A stretch of 64,000 nt of DNA, taken from assembly GCF_001591145.1 (NCBI RefSeq), contig NZ_BCUF01000003.1, forward strand, positions 62,001 to 126,000. The letters are read 5' to 3'. A program made the position numbers and the translations under genes. Below are positions 45,529 through 55,589 of the stretch, piece by piece. Source of the DNA: Vibrio harveyi NBRC 15634 = ATCC 14126 = KCTC 12724 (GTDB lineage Bacteria > Pseudomonadota > Gammaproteobacteria > Enterobacterales > Vibrionaceae). Each line of letters opens with the position of its first letter. The stretch's first letter is position 1. Below the pieces are notes generated by a model. It was not told the origin of the DNA. It saw only the letters and a list, made by a program, of their open reading frames with translations, and did no database searches.

Positions 45529-47445
45529 ATGGGTAAAATCATTGGTATTGACTTAGGTACTACTAACTCATGTGTTGCTGTACTAGACGGCGACAAACCA
45601 CGTGTAATTGAAAACGCAGAGGGTGAACGTACTACTGCATCGGTTATTGCTTACACTGACGGTGAGACGCTAGTAGGTCAACCAGCGAAACGTCAAGCAG
45701 TAACTAACCCAACTAACACGCTATTTGCAATCAAGCGTCTAATTGGTCGTCGTTTTGAAGACGAAGAAGTTCAGCGTGACATCGAAATCATGCCTTACAA
45801 AATCGTTAAGGCTGACAACGGTGATGCATGGGTAGAAGCAAAAGGCCAGAAAATGGCGGCTCCTCAAGTATCTGCTGAAGTACTTAAGAAAATGAAGAAA
45901 ACTGCTGAAGACTTCCTAGGTGAGGAAGTAACTGGTGCAGTTATCACAGTTCCTGCTTACTTTAACGATGCTCAACGTCAAGCTACTAAAGACGCTGGTC
46001 GTATTGCAGGTCTAGAAGTTAAACGTATCATCAACGAACCAACAGCGGCTGCTCTAGCATACGGTCTAGACAAGTCAGGTGGCGACCGCACTATCGCGGT
46101 ATACGACCTTGGTGGTGGTACATTCGATATCTCTATCATCGAAATCGATGAAGTTGAAGGCGAGAAAACATTCGAAGTTCTAGCAACTAACGGTGACACT
46201 CACCTTGGTGGTGAAGACTTTGATAACCGTCTAATCAACTACCTAGTAGACGAGTTCAACAAAGAGCAAGGCATCAACCTTAAGAACGATCCACTAGCAA
46301 TGCAGCGTGTTAAAGAAGCAGCAGAAAAAGCGAAAATCGAGCTTTCTTCTACTTCTCAAACTGACGTAAACCTACCTTACGTTACTGCTGATGCAACTGG
46401 TCCTAAGCACATGAACATCAAAGTGACTCGTGCGAAACTAGAATCTCTAGTTGAAGACCTAGTACAACGTTCTCTTGAGCCACTAAAAGTTGCTCTAGCT
46501 GATGCTGACCTATCAGTAAACGACATCACTGACGTAATCCTAGTTGGTGGTCAGACTCGTATGCCTATGGTTCAAGCGAAGGTTGCTGAGTTCTTCGGTA
46601 AAGAAGCTCGCCGCGATGTAAACCCTGATGAAGCAGTAGCAATGGGTGCTGCAGTTCAAGGTGGTGTACTTGCGGGTGAAGTTAAAGACGTACTTCTACT
46701 AGACGTTACTCCACTGTCTCTAGGTATCGAGACAATGGGCGGCGTAATGACTAAGCTAGTTGAGAAAAACACGACTATCCCAACTAAAGCGAACCAAGTT
46801 TTCTCTACAGCAGAAGACAACCAGAGCGCGGTAACTATCCACGTTCTTCAAGGTGAGCGTAAGCAAGCGTCTTTCAACAAATCTCTAGGTCAATTCAACC
46901 TAGAAGGTATCCAAGCTGCACCACGTGGTATGCCACAAATCGAAGTTACTTTCGACCTAGATGCGGATGGTATCCTACACGTTTCAGCGAAAGACAAGCA
47001 GACTGGTAAAGAGCAGAAGATCACTATCCAAGCTTCTGGCGGTCTAAGCGATGACGACATCGAGAAAATGGTTCAAGAAGCAGAAGCTAACAAAGAAGCG
47101 GACAAAAAGTTCGAAGAGCTAGCAACTGCACGTAACCAAGCTGACCAAATGATTCACGGTACTCGTAAGCAAGTAGAAGAAGCTGGTGAAGCCCTACCTG
47201 CAGAAGAGAAAGAGAAGATTGAAGCAGCTATCTCTGAGCTAGAAACTGCACGTAAAGGTGATGACAAAGAAGCGATCGACGCTAAAGTTCAAGCGCTAAT
47301 GACTGCAGCTCAAAAGCTAATGGAAATCGCTCAACAACAAGCTCAAGCGCAACAAGCACAAGGTGCTGACGCTGGTGCACAACAGTCTCAAGAAGACGAT
47401 GTTGTTGATGCTGAGTTCGAAGAAGTTAAAGACGACAAGAAATAA
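45529..47445 (+). CDS. dnaK: DnaK, Hsp70 chaperone
   Basis: The 638-residue protein has the Hsp70 signatures [31 protein letters not shown] and [14 protein letters not shown], a substrate-binding domain, the helical lid and a C-terminal tail ending EEVKDDKK. Length equals E. coli DnaK. It works with DnaJ (next gene) and GrpE. A sigma-32 promoter and TCGGAGA precede it. Codon use is that of a highly expressed gene. Confidence 0.99.
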   Translation: MGKIIGIDLGTTNSCVAVLDGDKPRVIENAEGERTTASVIAYTDGETLVGQPAKRQAVTNPTNTLFAIKRLIGRRFEDEEVQRDIEIMPYKIVKADNGDAWVEAKGQKMAAPQVSAEVLKKMKKTAEDFLGEEVTGAVITVPAYFNDAQRQATKDAGRIAGLEVKRIINEPTAAALAYGLDKSGGDRTIAVYDLGGGTFDISIIEIDEVEGEKTFEVLATNGDTHLGGEDFDNRLINYLVDEFNKEQGINLKNDPLAMQRVKEAAEKAKIELSSTSQTDVNLPYVTADATGPKHMNIKVTRAKLESLVEDLVQRSLEPLKVALADADLSVNDITDVILVGGQTRMPMVQAKVAEFFGKEARRDVNPDEAVAMGAAVQGGVLAGEVKDVLLLDVTPLSLGIETMGGVMTKLVEKNTTIPTKANQVFSTAEDNQSAVTIHVLQGERKQASFNKSLGQFNLEGIQAAPRGMPQIEVTFDLDADGILHVSAKDKQTGKEQKITIQASGGLSDDDIEKMVQEAEANKEADKKFEELATARNQADQMIHGTRKQVEEAGEALPAEEKEKIEAAISELETARKGDDKEAIDAKVQALMTAAQKLMEIAQQQAQAQQAQGADAGAQQSQEDDVVDAEFEEVKDDKK

Positions 47446-47455
47446 TATTTCTTAA

Positions 47456-47478
47456 CTAGGCGGCTTATGGTCGCCTAG
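47456..47478 (+). other. Intercistronic hairpin between dnaK and dnaJ
   Basis: CTAGGCG / CGCCTAG, loop GCTTATGGT, with no T run. A second stem (GGGCGT / ACGCCC) follows near 47500-47530. They probably protect the dnaK transcript or reduce read-through into dnaJ, giving more DnaK than DnaJ. Confidence 0.55.
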
Positions 47479-47647
47479 AGTCGATAAGACTTTTGTGTGC
47501 GGGCGTTTGGGGTAACTCTTACGCCCGTCTGTTTGTCCAAGCTGTCTTTCTAGTTAAGTATTTTGCAATAAGTGCACTTACCTAGAACGATACAAACACC
47601 AAGCGGTAAATCATGCCGTTTGCAGTAATTAATTGGTGACGAAGAAC

Positions 47648-48796
47648 ATGTCAAAACGTGATTTTTACGAAGTATTAGGCGTAAGCCGTGATGCCTCTGA
47701 GCGCGATATCAAAAAGGCGTACAAGCGTCTAGCAATGAAATACCACCCAGACCGTAACCAGGGTGATGAATCTGCTGCGGATAAGTTTAAAGAAGTAAAA
47801 GAAGCGTACGAAATTCTCACTGACCCTCAAAAGAAAGCGGCGTACGATCAGTATGGTCATGCTGCTTTTGAACAAGGCGGTGGCGGCTTCGGCGGCGGCG
47901 GTTTTGGTGGCGGTGGTGCTGATTTCGGCGACATCTTTGGTGACGTTTTTGGCGATATCTTTGGCGGTGGTCGTCGTGGCGGTGGTCAGCAACGTGCACA
48001 ACGTGGCGCAGACCTACGTTACAACATGGAACTGTCGCTAGAAGAAGCTGTTCGTGGCGTATCGAAAGAAATCGAAGTACCAACGCTTGTTCATTGTGAT
48101 ACCTGTGACGGTAGCGGTGCGAAGAAAGGTTCTTCAGCTGAGACTTGTGGAACCTGTCATGGTCACGGTCAAGTTCAAATGCGCCAAGGTTTCTTTGCTG
48201 TGCAGCAAACCTGTCCTACCTGTCATGGTAAAGGTAAGATCATCAAAGACCCATGTAACGAATGTCATGGTCAAGGTCGCAAACAGAAAACTAAGACACT
48301 TAACGTTAAGATCCCAGCAGGTGTTGATACTGGCGATCGCATTCGTCTATCTGGCGAAGGCGAAGCTGGAGAAATGGGTGCACCAGCAGGTGACCTATAC
48401 GTACAAGTTCACGTGAAAGAGCACCATATCTTCGAACGTGAAGGCAACAACTTGTATTGTGAAGTGCCAGTTAGCTTTGCTATGGCTGCTCTAGGTGGTG
48501 AAGTTGAAGTTCCGACACTAGATGGTCGTGTGAACCTTAAAGTACCAACAGAAACGCAAACAGGACGTATGTTCCGTATGCGCGGTAAAGGGGTGAAAGG
48601 CGTTCGTGGTGGCGGTGTTGGTGACCTAATCGTTAAGCTTGTAGTAGAGACTCCAGTTAACTTGAGCGCTCGTCAGAAAGAATTGCTTAAAGAGTTTGAT
48701 GAATCTTGTGGTGGCGATGCCGCAACTAAGCACAAACCAAAATCTGAAGGCTTCTTCAACGGCGTGAAGAAGTTCTTTGATGACCTAACAAGCTAA
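47648..48796 (+). CDS. dnaJ: DnaJ, Hsp40 co-chaperone
   Basis: About 382 residues: J-domain with HPD (KYHPDRN), Gly/Phe-rich region, four zinc-binding CxxCxGxG repeats ([32 protein letters not shown]) and C-terminal substrate-binding domains. It stimulates DnaK ATPase. The ATG at 47648 ([11 protein letters not shown]) is the true start; the upstream GTG at 47633 adds five residues only. Confidence 0.98.
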   Translation: MSKRDFYEVLGVSRDASERDIKKAYKRLAMKYHPDRNQGDESAADKFKEVKEAYEILTDPQKKAAYDQYGHAAFEQGGGGFGGGGFGGGGADFGDIFGDVFGDIFGGGRRGGGQQRAQRGADLRYNMELSLEEAVRGVSKEIEVPTLVHCDTCDGSGAKKGSSAETCGTCHGHGQVQMRQGFFAVQQTCPTCHGKGKIIKDPCNECHGQGRKQKTKTLNVKIPAGVDTGDRIRLSGEGEAGEMGAPAGDLYVQVHVKEHHIFEREGNNLYCEVPVSFAMAALGGEVEVPTLDGRVNLKVPTETQTGRMFRMRGKGVKGVRGGGVGDLIVKLVVETPVNLSARQKELLKEFDESCGGDAATKHKPKSEGFFNGVKKFFDDLTS

Positions 48797-48818
48797 TTGC
48801 TGGTTAGTTGAATCCAAT

Positions 48819-48847
48819 AAAAAGCCTGCTGTGATGCAGGCTTTTTT
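48819..48847 (+). terminator. Terminator after dnaJ, likely bidirectional
   Basis: AAAAGCCTGC / GCAGGCTTTT with loop TGTGAT, T runs on both strands, so it could also end the convergent pilE transcript. Confidence 0.88.
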
Positions 48848-48928
48848 GTATCTGCTTTCTTTTTATTTAAAGTGACTTTATGGCATCGAACTTGTCGTCT
48901 AAGTTGTCTTTATCTATTCTCGAAAGGG

Positions 48929-49363
48929 CTAATCCCAACATGCACTCGGTGACTCTATGTTGGTGGACGTTAGGGTTATTTTATTTACCCCACTAGGGAA
49001 ACAGTTATCACCGTTTTGCCCTAAATCGGCTTTTGCCGTTGCTTCGATAACATAAGCTGCGCTGGATGTGCTTGCGATATTAAATGAAAAGCGATTTGAA
49101 TCGGAGTCGCAGATCGTACAAGTCCCGCCAGAGATGATACTACTCCAATCGTACCCACCGTTGTAAGAGGTTTCTAGCTCCAGCTGTATGCGACTGATAT
49201 CGCTTAGAGCAACGGTGCGGTGTGCCGTAATGGTGTGGTTGGTATATGACGGATAAGCGATAGCCGCGATGATTCCAATAATCACAACTGCTATCAGTAT
49301 TTCGATCAATGTCATCCCTCTAAATCGTTTGTTGTATCCGTTACAACCAGAAATTCGAATCAT
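48929..49363 (-). CDS. pilE: Type IV pilin-like protein (PilE family)
   Basis: The 144-residue protein MIRISGCNGYNKRFRG / MTLIEILIAVVIIGIIAAI has a class III prepilin signal: cleavage after Gly, Glu at +5 and a hydrophobic helix. The C-terminal part contains CTIC and further cysteines (DNCF, SACWD). It is probably a minor pilin made as part of the pilE-fimT-pilW-pilX-pilV set but on the opposite strand, tail toward dnaJ. The start at 49363 is chosen because the longer frame would hide the leader. Function in type IV pilus (probably MSHA-independent) assembly inferred. Confidence 0.85.
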   Translation of the reverse strand: MIRISGCNGYNKRFRGMTLIEILIAVVIIGIIAAIAYPSYTNHTITAHRTVALSDISRIQLELETSYNGGYDWSSIISGGTCTICDSDSNRFSFNIASTSSAAYVIEATAKADLGQNGDNCFPSGVNKITLTSTNIESPSACWD

Positions 49364-49466
49364 GACGAGTAGTTTCCTTTTCACTTTTCCGCCTATTTTT
49401 CTCAGGTGATAGCATCTGCGCAAGATGAATTACGGTCCTCTTGCCGTTTGCATAGGAATTTGGGAA

Positions 49467-49982
49467 ATGCCTCGCGGGTTTACATTATTGGAGCTTCTGA
49501 TCACTATCGCCGTGCTGAGTGTTTTGCTCACGGCTGCTGCTCCTTCTTTCCAAAATGTTTTTGAAACCAACAAAATGCAGCGCTTAGCGAATGAACTGCA
49601 TGGTTTTGTTATTCAAGGTAAGTCAGAAGCGGTATTGCGCCGAGAGAGGCTTTGGGCACACCTGATCATGTCTGGAGGTTCATCCAGTGATGGTAATTGG
49701 CGCATTGAGCTCACAGATAATAGCTCCGAGGGAGCCGGTACGGTTTTATTCTCGTTTTCAGGCGCGCCTTACAAGGGCATTGTGGTTACTCCGAGCTACG
49801 CTTCAGACCAAATCAGTTTTGATGAAGTCCATGGTCGCCCTTCTTCAGGCAACATTCGCTTTTACCCGGTCGGAGAGTCTTCTAAAGCCTTAAAACTTAT
49901 CTCTCACACTTTGTCTGCGCGTGTCCGGGTATGCAGCGACAACAACAATACCGAGTTCTTCGGCTATTCAACCTGTTCTTGA
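49467..49982 (+). CDS. fimT: FimT/GspH-family minor pseudopilin
   Basis: About 171 residues with a very short leader, MPRG / FTLLELLITIAVLSVLL, carrying Glu at +5 and a hydrophobic N-terminal helix. The body is GspH/FimT-like (MQRLANELHGFVIQGKSEAVLRRE, cited in part). It starts a polycistron with pilW, pilX and pilV that builds or primes a type IV pilus; in Legionella and Acinetobacter FimT has been tied to DNA uptake. TTGGGAA precedes the ATG at 49467. Confidence 0.86.
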   Translation: MPRGFTLLELLITIAVLSVLLTAAAPSFQNVFETNKMQRLANELHGFVIQGKSEAVLRRERLWAHLIMSGGSSSDGNWRIELTDNSSEGAGTVLFSFSGAPYKGIVVTPSYASDQISFDEVHGRPSSGNIRFYPVGESSKALKLISHTLSARVRVCSDNNNTEFFGYSTCS

Positions 49983-49991
49983 GGAATGAAT

Positions 49992-50618
49992 ATGTATAAG
50001 CAGAAAGGCGCGAGCCTCGTCGAGTTTATGATTGCATCCTCTTTAGGGCTGATTGCTCTAGCTATTGTTGGATCGCTTTACATCAGTGGACAAAAAGTGG
50101 CGATGGAGCGTTCCAAAGAGCTGATGTTACTGCAAAACACGGGCAGCGTATTAGCGATGTTAAGAAACGATATCCAACGAGCTGGCTTTAATGAAAGTGG
50201 CAGTGATTCAGTCAAAATTTCAGGTGCGACCGATACGATTTACACTCTTGATACTCCGGGGATGGGGTTGATTGCATACGCCTATCAAGTTGGGACTTCA
50301 GGTGCAGCACCACTTTATAAAAATGTTGTATATGAGCAGCGGATTAATACGCCCGAGTCTTTGTTTGTCTGTGAGAAAAAACAAACGACGATATGGAACG
50401 TCAGTCAAGTTATTGCGCTTTCTGGTACCGGTACATGCAATACGCTTTTTGATAAGAGAGCGATTCATATTAACCGCTTTGATCTTGCCGCTCGCACGCT
50501 GAAAAACACAGATGCTGAAAGCGCGGTAGTCACCATTACCTTAGGAACGGAATTAGTTGGCGCAACAAGTGTTCAAACAGAGCAGTCGTTTACCGTGAAG
50601 CAGAGGAACTGGCAGTAA
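49992..50618 (+). CDS. pilW: PilW-family minor pilin
   Basis: The 208-residue protein starts MYKQKG / ASLVEFMIASSLGLIAL with the prepilin cleavage site, Glu at +5 and a hydrophobic helix. The ATG at 49992, 6 nt after GAGGA, is preferred over 49986. PilW is one of the minor pilins that start pilus assembly. Its stop overlaps the pilX start by one base (TAATG). Confidence 0.85.
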   Translation: MYKQKGASLVEFMIASSLGLIALAIVGSLYISGQKVAMERSKELMLLQNTGSVLAMLRNDIQRAGFNESGSDSVKISGATDTIYTLDTPGMGLIAYAYQVGTSGAAPLYKNVVYEQRINTPESLFVCEKKQTTIWNVSQVIALSGTGTCNTLFDKRAIHINRFDLAARTLKNTDAESAVVTITLGTELVGATSVQTEQSFTVKQRNWQ

Positions 50619-51925
50619 TGAGAAATCAACAGGGAGCCGCAGCATTATTAGTTGTGAGCGTGTTGCTGGTTGCGGCATTAATGATGTCACTGGGAAGCTA
50701 CAAGTCCCTTTTCTATCAAATCAAACGTGCCAACAATCAAATTGAATCCAGACAAGAGCATTGGCGTGCAGAAGGCGGGTTAGAGTGTGTTTACAGCAAA
50801 ACCAAACTAAATAAAGAATTGCCAACTAACGTCAATGACTGCATCACAGCGATGGGTCTTGATGCACTTACATTTTCCTCAGGTCCTTCAAGTCTCGTAA
50901 CTTCAACGATTGGTCATCGGGAAACGAAAAAGACCATCAAGTTGCCTTCAAGTAGCGGGGCGGGGGCGATCAAATCTAAATCTGATCTGGTTATTAATGG
51001 TTCATATACGAGCTCTCCAGATCCGAGTAAAAGTCTCGGTAGTAATTTGTGGGAGTGCACCTCAGTTCTTTATTACAACTTTTTCTATGCTACCAGTGTA
51101 AGTACTTTTCACCCTTATCAGCTATCCGACAAACCTTATTCAAGTTTCCCTGATAGTCCTGCTGGACAGGAACAAAAATGTGCATCTACACACTACAGTT
51201 GGGGCACAAGTGTTGCGGCATCTAAGAGCGATTATCGCCAGTCTTCGGACATGGACCCATTTAAAGATGTCTTTGATGTCCCGCGTAGTGAATGGTTCGA
51301 TGTGATGTCTGATAGCTCTTTGTTTGGATATGTACCTTTGTCGTTGAATGGTATGACATTGGACTCTGAAGCGGATCTTCCTTCTCCGGTATTCAATGAT
51401 ACTTGCGCGGAGGGGATAGTTAGCAATATCGAAAATGGAAAAGATCTCATTTGGGTTTACGGTGGTTGTGAAATAAACACGGCAGATTTCACGAGTATAA
51501 AGAACGCAATAGATAACAGCCTAGGGGGCAACGGAATAATCCTAGTTGTTCAAGACGGTATTTTTTCTACGATAGGGACACAGAATTTTAAAGGTATGCT
51601 TTACCATTTTATTTCTCCACTGTATGTCGACCCGACAACCGGGGCTACATTAGATTTTACCGACTGGGCAGCTTCCGCGAATGACCCAGCATTGGATGGC
51701 GTTATCGCGGCTTTAGATGCAACAGTGCCTATGGAAAAGACAAAGATTGGCTATTTTCAGCACGGAGCGTTTAACCCATTAGGAGGTTTTGTCATGGACG
51801 CGCCTGGAACATTTGCACTCTTCAATGCGGCTTTATCCTTCCAATACAATCGTGATGTTATTGACGAACCTTGGAAGAAGCTAAAGAAAGTATATTGGCA
51901 AAAGGGGTCTTGGAATGATCTCTAG
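50618..51925 (+). CDS. PilX-like minor pilin, unusually long
   Basis: The 435-residue protein starts MRNQQG / AAALLVVSVLLVAALMM: a prepilin leader and hydrophobic helix but no Glu at +5, as in PilX/GspK-type minor pilins. It is far longer than typical PilX (about 170-200 residues); the extra 200+ residues are an unrecognised globular region with several cysteines (CTSVLYYN, QKCAST, DTCAEG, YGGCE). It lies in the pilW-pilV operon and likely caps or initiates the pilus. It overlaps pilV by 11 bp. Confidence 0.75.
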   Translation: MRNQQGAAALLVVSVLLVAALMMSLGSYKSLFYQIKRANNQIESRQEHWRAEGGLECVYSKTKLNKELPTNVNDCITAMGLDALTFSSGPSSLVTSTIGHRETKKTIKLPSSSGAGAIKSKSDLVINGSYTSSPDPSKSLGSNLWECTSVLYYNFFYATSVSTFHPYQLSDKPYSSFPDSPAGQEQKCASTHYSWGTSVAASKSDYRQSSDMDPFKDVFDVPRSEWFDVMSDSSLFGYVPLSLNGMTLDSEADLPSPVFNDTCAEGIVSNIENGKDLIWVYGGCEINTADFTSIKNAIDNSLGGNGIILVVQDGIFSTIGTQNFKGMLYHFISPLYVDPTTGATLDFTDWAASANDPALDGVIAALDATVPMEKTKIGYFQHGAFNPLGGFVMDAPGTFALFNAALSFQYNRDVIDEPWKKLKKVYWQKGSWNDL

Positions 51926-52325
51926 ACAACAAGGCTTTAGTTTAATTGAGGTGCTGATTTCTTTTCTTTTATTGGGCATTGGGGCGCTCGGACTCACTAA
52001 ACTACAAATTTACATGGAACGTGAATCGGATTATGCGATTCATAGTATCGAGGCGTTGAGACTGGCTGAAAATCAACTTGAATGGTTCCGCTCTCGTGGT
52101 GCTTCTGAGGCGATGTCTACCATTACGCCTGCCAATTTTGCTTCGATTGCAACCGGATCTTCTGCTAGTGGATCTTATGTTGTTGAGTGGGAAGTTCCAG
52201 CAGCTACGGTTTCAGGATCGCTTAAGACCATTACTATCAAATCGAGTTGGGTTGACCGAATGGGGGAAACGCAATCAGTTGAATTGAAAACTATGATTTC
52301 GCGTCATAGTGAATTCGAAAAGTGA
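51915..52325 (+). CDS. pilV: PilV-family minor pilin
   Basis: The 136-residue protein starts MISRQQG / FSLIEVLISFLLLGIGALG with all prepilin features including Glu at +5. LRLAENQLEWFRSRG is typical of PilV. It completes the fimT-pilW-pilX-pilV set and overlaps pilX by 11 bp. No clear terminator follows; a 289-bp gap precedes the AbgT gene and holds no supported gene. Confidence 0.86.
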   Translation: MISRQQGFSLIEVLISFLLLGIGALGLTKLQIYMERESDYAIHSIEALRLAENQLEWFRSRGASEAMSTITPANFASIATGSSASGSYVVEWEVPAATVSGSLKTITIKSSWVDRMGETQSVELKTMISRHSEFEK

Positions 52326-52614
52326 TGGATTAGGTATTCCTCTTATAATTACTTTTATCGTTAATATTGACGCTTTTTATTGCCAAATTGCGTGGTTAAT
52401 GGGTGGTTTTACAACTGTTAATGCGAATGGTGTGCTACTGTTTTTTTTATGTTTAATTGATATGGCGTTTTTGCAAAATATGTCTCCAAATATGGAAAAA
52501 AACATAGAACCTTGTGCTTTCTGAGGCGCTATTTACTAGAATGCTCTGTTGAAAATAGGCCGTTATAATTATTCAAATAGGCCATGGCACCAACATCATT
52601 CATATGGAGTTACG

Positions 52615-54174
52615 ATGAGTAACCAAGCAGTAAATAAGGCACCGTCACCGAAGCCGAGCGGGATGGATCGCTTCCTGAACTTTATCGAACGAGCAGGTAA
52701 CAAAATTCCTGATCCTGCGATTCTGTTCTTCTGGGCACTAATCATTACTTGGGCTGCGTCTGCACTTTTGTCGAATGTTTCTTTCGACCTTCTAAATCCT
52801 CGAACTGGCGAAGCTCTCACAATCACTAACCTTCTAACAGGCGAAGCACTAGCAAGTTTCCTTGCTAACATGGTGACAACGTTCACTGGCTTTGCACCAC
52901 TTGGTATCGTTCTTGTAGCGATGTTGGGTGTAGGTGTTGCCGATTCTTCTGGCTTCATCACCACTGGTCTTAAGAAGATGCTGAACTTCACGCCAGCTAA
53001 ACTTCTTACTCCAATGCTCATTCTTGTAGCAATCGTATCGCACACTGCGGCGGATGCGGGCTACGTTCTAGTTATTCCTCTTGGTGGTATCATCTTCCAC
53101 GCGGCTGGGCGTCACCCTCTAGCGGGTATCGCGGCAGCGTTTGCAGGTGTATCGGGTGGTTTCTCTGCAAACTTCATCCCTTCTGGTATCGATCCTCTAT
53201 TGGCTGGTTTCACGCAAACAGCTGCGCAGGTTCTAGATCCTGAGTACGTGGTTAACCCTCTAGCGAACATCTTCTTTACTGGTCTATCTTCAGTAATTAT
53301 TGTGGCTATCGGTTGGTACGTAACTGAGAAAATCATCGAACCACGCCTAAAGAACACACCAATCGACGAAGACGCAGAGAAAGCACCAGATCTAGGTTCT
53401 TTCACTGAGCTTGAGTCTAAAGCGTTCCGTTACGCTGGTTGGGCAATGATGGCGGGTATCGCACTTCTTGTTGTAGCACTTATTCCAGAAAACTCTGCAC
53501 TGCGTTCACCTGAAGGTGAAATCACAGCGTTCTCTGCGCCAATCATGAAGTCTATTGTTCCGTTGATCTTCATCCTGTTTATCATTCCGGGTTACGTTTA
53601 CGGTCGCGTTTCTGGCACGTTTAAGACAAGTAACGACATCATCAAAGCGATGGCGGATACCATGTCCACTATGGGCGCATACATTGTAATGTCGTTCTTC
53701 TGTGCGCAGTTCCTATCTGCATTCGCGCAATCAAACATCGGTACGATGCTAGCGCTTTACGGTGCAGAAGGTCTGAAAGCAATGAACCTACCTGGTGAAG
53801 CTACTATCATCGGTATGATTCTTCTAACAGCTTCTGTAAACCTTCTAATCGGTTCTGCATCGGCGAAATGGGCTCTTATCGGTCCAATCCTAGTTCCTAT
53901 GCTAATGGCTGTGGGTATCTCTCCTGAGCTATCTCAGGCGGCTTACCGCGTAGGTGACTCTGTATCGAACATCATTTCACCTCTGATGGTATTCTTCCCT
54001 CTAGTCGTGGTTTACTGTCAACGTTACGTGAAGTCGACAGGTATCGGTACGCTAGCATCGCTAATGATGCCATTCTCGATTGCAATGCTAATCGGCTGGT
54101 CAGTATTCCTAGTGGTTTACTGGATGCTAGGCATTCCTCTAGGTATCCAAGCGCCATACACTTACACAATGTAA
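52615..54174 (+). CDS. AbgT-family transporter
   Basis: Starting at MSNQAVNKAPSPKPSGMDRF (ATG at 52615 after TGGAGTTACG), the protein has 519 residues and about 12 membrane helices. IPDPAILFFWALIITW and ASAKWALIGPILVPMLM belong to the AbgT family, which imports p-aminobenzoyl-glutamate or, in some members, exports sulfonamides. Which activity applies here is unknown. It is monocistronic with a terminator. Confidence 0.9.
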   Translation: MSNQAVNKAPSPKPSGMDRFLNFIERAGNKIPDPAILFFWALIITWAASALLSNVSFDLLNPRTGEALTITNLLTGEALASFLANMVTTFTGFAPLGIVLVAMLGVGVADSSGFITTGLKKMLNFTPAKLLTPMLILVAIVSHTAADAGYVLVIPLGGIIFHAAGRHPLAGIAAAFAGVSGGFSANFIPSGIDPLLAGFTQTAAQVLDPEYVVNPLANIFFTGLSSVIIVAIGWYVTEKIIEPRLKNTPIDEDAEKAPDLGSFTELESKAFRYAGWAMMAGIALLVVALIPENSALRSPEGEITAFSAPIMKSIVPLIFILFIIPGYVYGRVSGTFKTSNDIIKAMADTMSTMGAYIVMSFFCAQFLSAFAQSNIGTMLALYGAEGLKAMNLPGEATIIGMILLTASVNLLIGSASAKWALIGPILVPMLMAVGISPELSQAAYRVGDSVSNIISPLMVFFPLVVVYCQRYVKSTGIGTLASLMMPFSIAMLIGWSVFLVVYWMLGIPLGIQAPYTYTM

Positions 54175-54308
54175 ATACCGTCATATTTGGCGCTGTAGCG
54201 TTGTTAACTGCGCAAGTTCACCCTAATCACATAGAGCCTCTATGCTCATAGGGCTGAACTTGCTTGTTGCCTAGCTACAACACCAACTATTTAGGTATTG
54301 GTAATTCG

Positions 54309-54337
54309 AAAGCGCTGGTCGAGAGACTGGCGCTTTT
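54309..54337 (+). terminator. Terminator of the AbgT gene
   Basis: AAAGCGCTGGTC / GACTGGCGCTTT with loop GAGA and TTTTTT. It is nearly identical to the purL terminator at 61462-61492. Confidence 0.85.
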
Positions 54338-54384
54338 TTGTTTTGGGAGTCGGAACGGACTTTGCCCTTCGGGATACAAAATAA

Positions 54385-54426
54385 AGAGATCCCCAACTCG
54401 CTCGTACCTCGCTCTTGAGGATGACG
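54385..54426. repeat. Half-copy of the 20.5-kb intergenic repeat
   Basis: AGAGATCCCCAACTCGCTCG followed by a GAGGATGACG end resembles the left arm at 20463-20503. The inverted partner arm is not recognisable here. Confidence 0.5.
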
Positions 54427-54551
54427 ATCAAACTGCTTTGAATCACGGTATTTGCACCCTAACAGGCAAAATCATCCCGCTTCCACTTCCCCTCTTTGAA
54501 GGTTAAAATCCACTTTCAATCACGATCTATCCCAAATTCCGGAGCTTCCTT

Positions 54552-55085
54552 TTGTCAGATTCTCAGTTTTCTCCTCAAGACGAACTATTTATGCGCCGTG
54601 CGATGGAGCTTGCCGAGCAAGCCGAAGCTGAAGGGGAAGTGCCAGTTGGCGCTGTGTTGGTAAAAGATGGAGAGGTTATTGCGGAAGGTTGGAACCGTTC
54701 TATTTGTGCTCACGATGCAACCGCACACGCCGAGATCCAGACATTACGAAAAGCAGGAGAAGCACTAGGTAACTATCGACTGCTTGATACGACTTTGTAT
54801 GTCACGTTAGAGCCTTGTCCTATGTGTGCTGGTGCGTTGCTACATAGCCGAGTAAAGCGAGTGGTTTACGGTGCGCCTGATTTAAAAGCAGGGGCAGCAG
54901 GGACGGTATTGAATTTGTTCGAAAGCCAAGCGGCATACCATTACGCAACAGTAGAAAATGGATTGCTAGAAGAGGAGTGCCGTGCTCAGTTGCAAGCGTT
55001 CTTTAAGCGTCGTCGTAAAGAAATTAAAGCCAAAAAACAAGCGCAGAAAGCGTTAGATAATGAGCAGGATACAAAGGGCGAATAA
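54552..55085 (+). CDS. tadA: TadA, tRNA-specific adenosine-34 deaminase
   Basis: The 177-residue protein has the cytidine deaminase-like zinc site: HAE in ATAHAEIQ (the glutamate is the proton shuttle) and PCPMCAGA with two zinc cysteines. It converts A34 to inosine in tRNA-Arg(ACG). The start is TTG at 54552 with GGAG 7 nt upstream, which gives MSDSQFSPQDE. The lysine-rich C-terminal tail is typical of TadA. It is followed by a strong hairpin. Confidence 0.94.
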   Translation: MSDSQFSPQDELFMRRAMELAEQAEAEGEVPVGAVLVKDGEVIAEGWNRSICAHDATAHAEIQTLRKAGEALGNYRLLDTTLYVTLEPCPMCAGALLHSRVKRVVYGAPDLKAGAAGTVLNLFESQAAYHYATVENGLLEEECRAQLQAFFKRRRKEIKAKKQAQKALDNEQDTKGE

Positions 55086-55130
55086 ATTCAGGCGAGTAAA
55101 TTAAGGTTCGCGGCAATAATTCATCTCTTT

Positions 55131-55162
55131 AGCAAACACCTACTCGGAAGTAGATGTTTGCT
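55131..55162. other. Strong hairpin between tadA and the small basic ORF
   Basis: AGCAAACACCTACT pairs with AGTAGATGTTTGCT over 14 bp (one G-U) around CGGA. Neither side has a T run, so it may protect 3' ends or act with Rho rather than as a canonical terminator. Confidence 0.6.
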
Positions 55163-55170
55163 TCAAGTTC

Positions 55171-55305
55171 TCAGTGATTCACTAGGTGAACGAAAACACG
55201 GTTACGTGCACTGACTTTCTTTTTCATACACGTAAGCTTGCGCTTACGGCGGTTAGCAGCCACTGTCTTATTCAAACGTTTTGACTGCACTCTGCGTTTT
55301 CTCAT
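55171..55305 (-). CDS. Probable very basic 44-residue protein, unknown
   Basis: MRKRRVQSKRLNKTVAANRR followed by further Lys/Arg-rich sequence ending HLVNH. Nearly two-fifths of the residues are Lys or Arg and there is one cysteine. AGAGG lies 9 nt before the ATG, a strong hairpin follows the stop, and the gap between tadA and mltF has no other gene. A longer frame reaching 55491 is less likely because its N-terminus lacks the basic character and a ribosome site. Composition suggests RNA, ribosome or DNA binding. I do not recognise a family; conservation of this frame in other vibrios would decide. Confidence 0.55.
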   Translation of the reverse strand: MRKRRVQSKRLNKTVAANRRKRKLTCMKKKVSARNRVFVHLVNH

Positions 55306-55549
55306 AATCAGAACCTCTTGCAGACAACGAACACACTCTCCGACACTCGCATAGCAAAGCGTCCGATTCATTATCAATTGATGACATTCTGGTGATGCAC
55401 ACTTCCGATGAAGGTGACATCGAGTGAGGAGAGGTGACCAAAAGAACTTACTTTTCTGCGCGCTTCGTATTGGTATGGCACCAAATAGCAACGCAAACTA
55501 GATAAGCTCGAAAGACTGGATTCTAGATAACTTTTTTTGTTGACTCAAC

Positions 55550-55583
55550 AAAAAAATAGCGAGCTGTGAGCTCGCTATTTTCG
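55550..55583 (-). terminator. Terminator of mltF
   Basis: AAATAGCGAGCTCACAGCTC and GCTATTT (minus strand) form a long stem followed by TTTTTGTTG. Confidence 0.85.
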
Positions 55584-55589
55584 AAAGGT

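Noticed and set aside
54264-54506. 80-codon frame spanning the AbgT terminator and the repeat half-copy
   Set aside because: It crosses a clear terminator hairpin and a repeat element, so it is not a gene.
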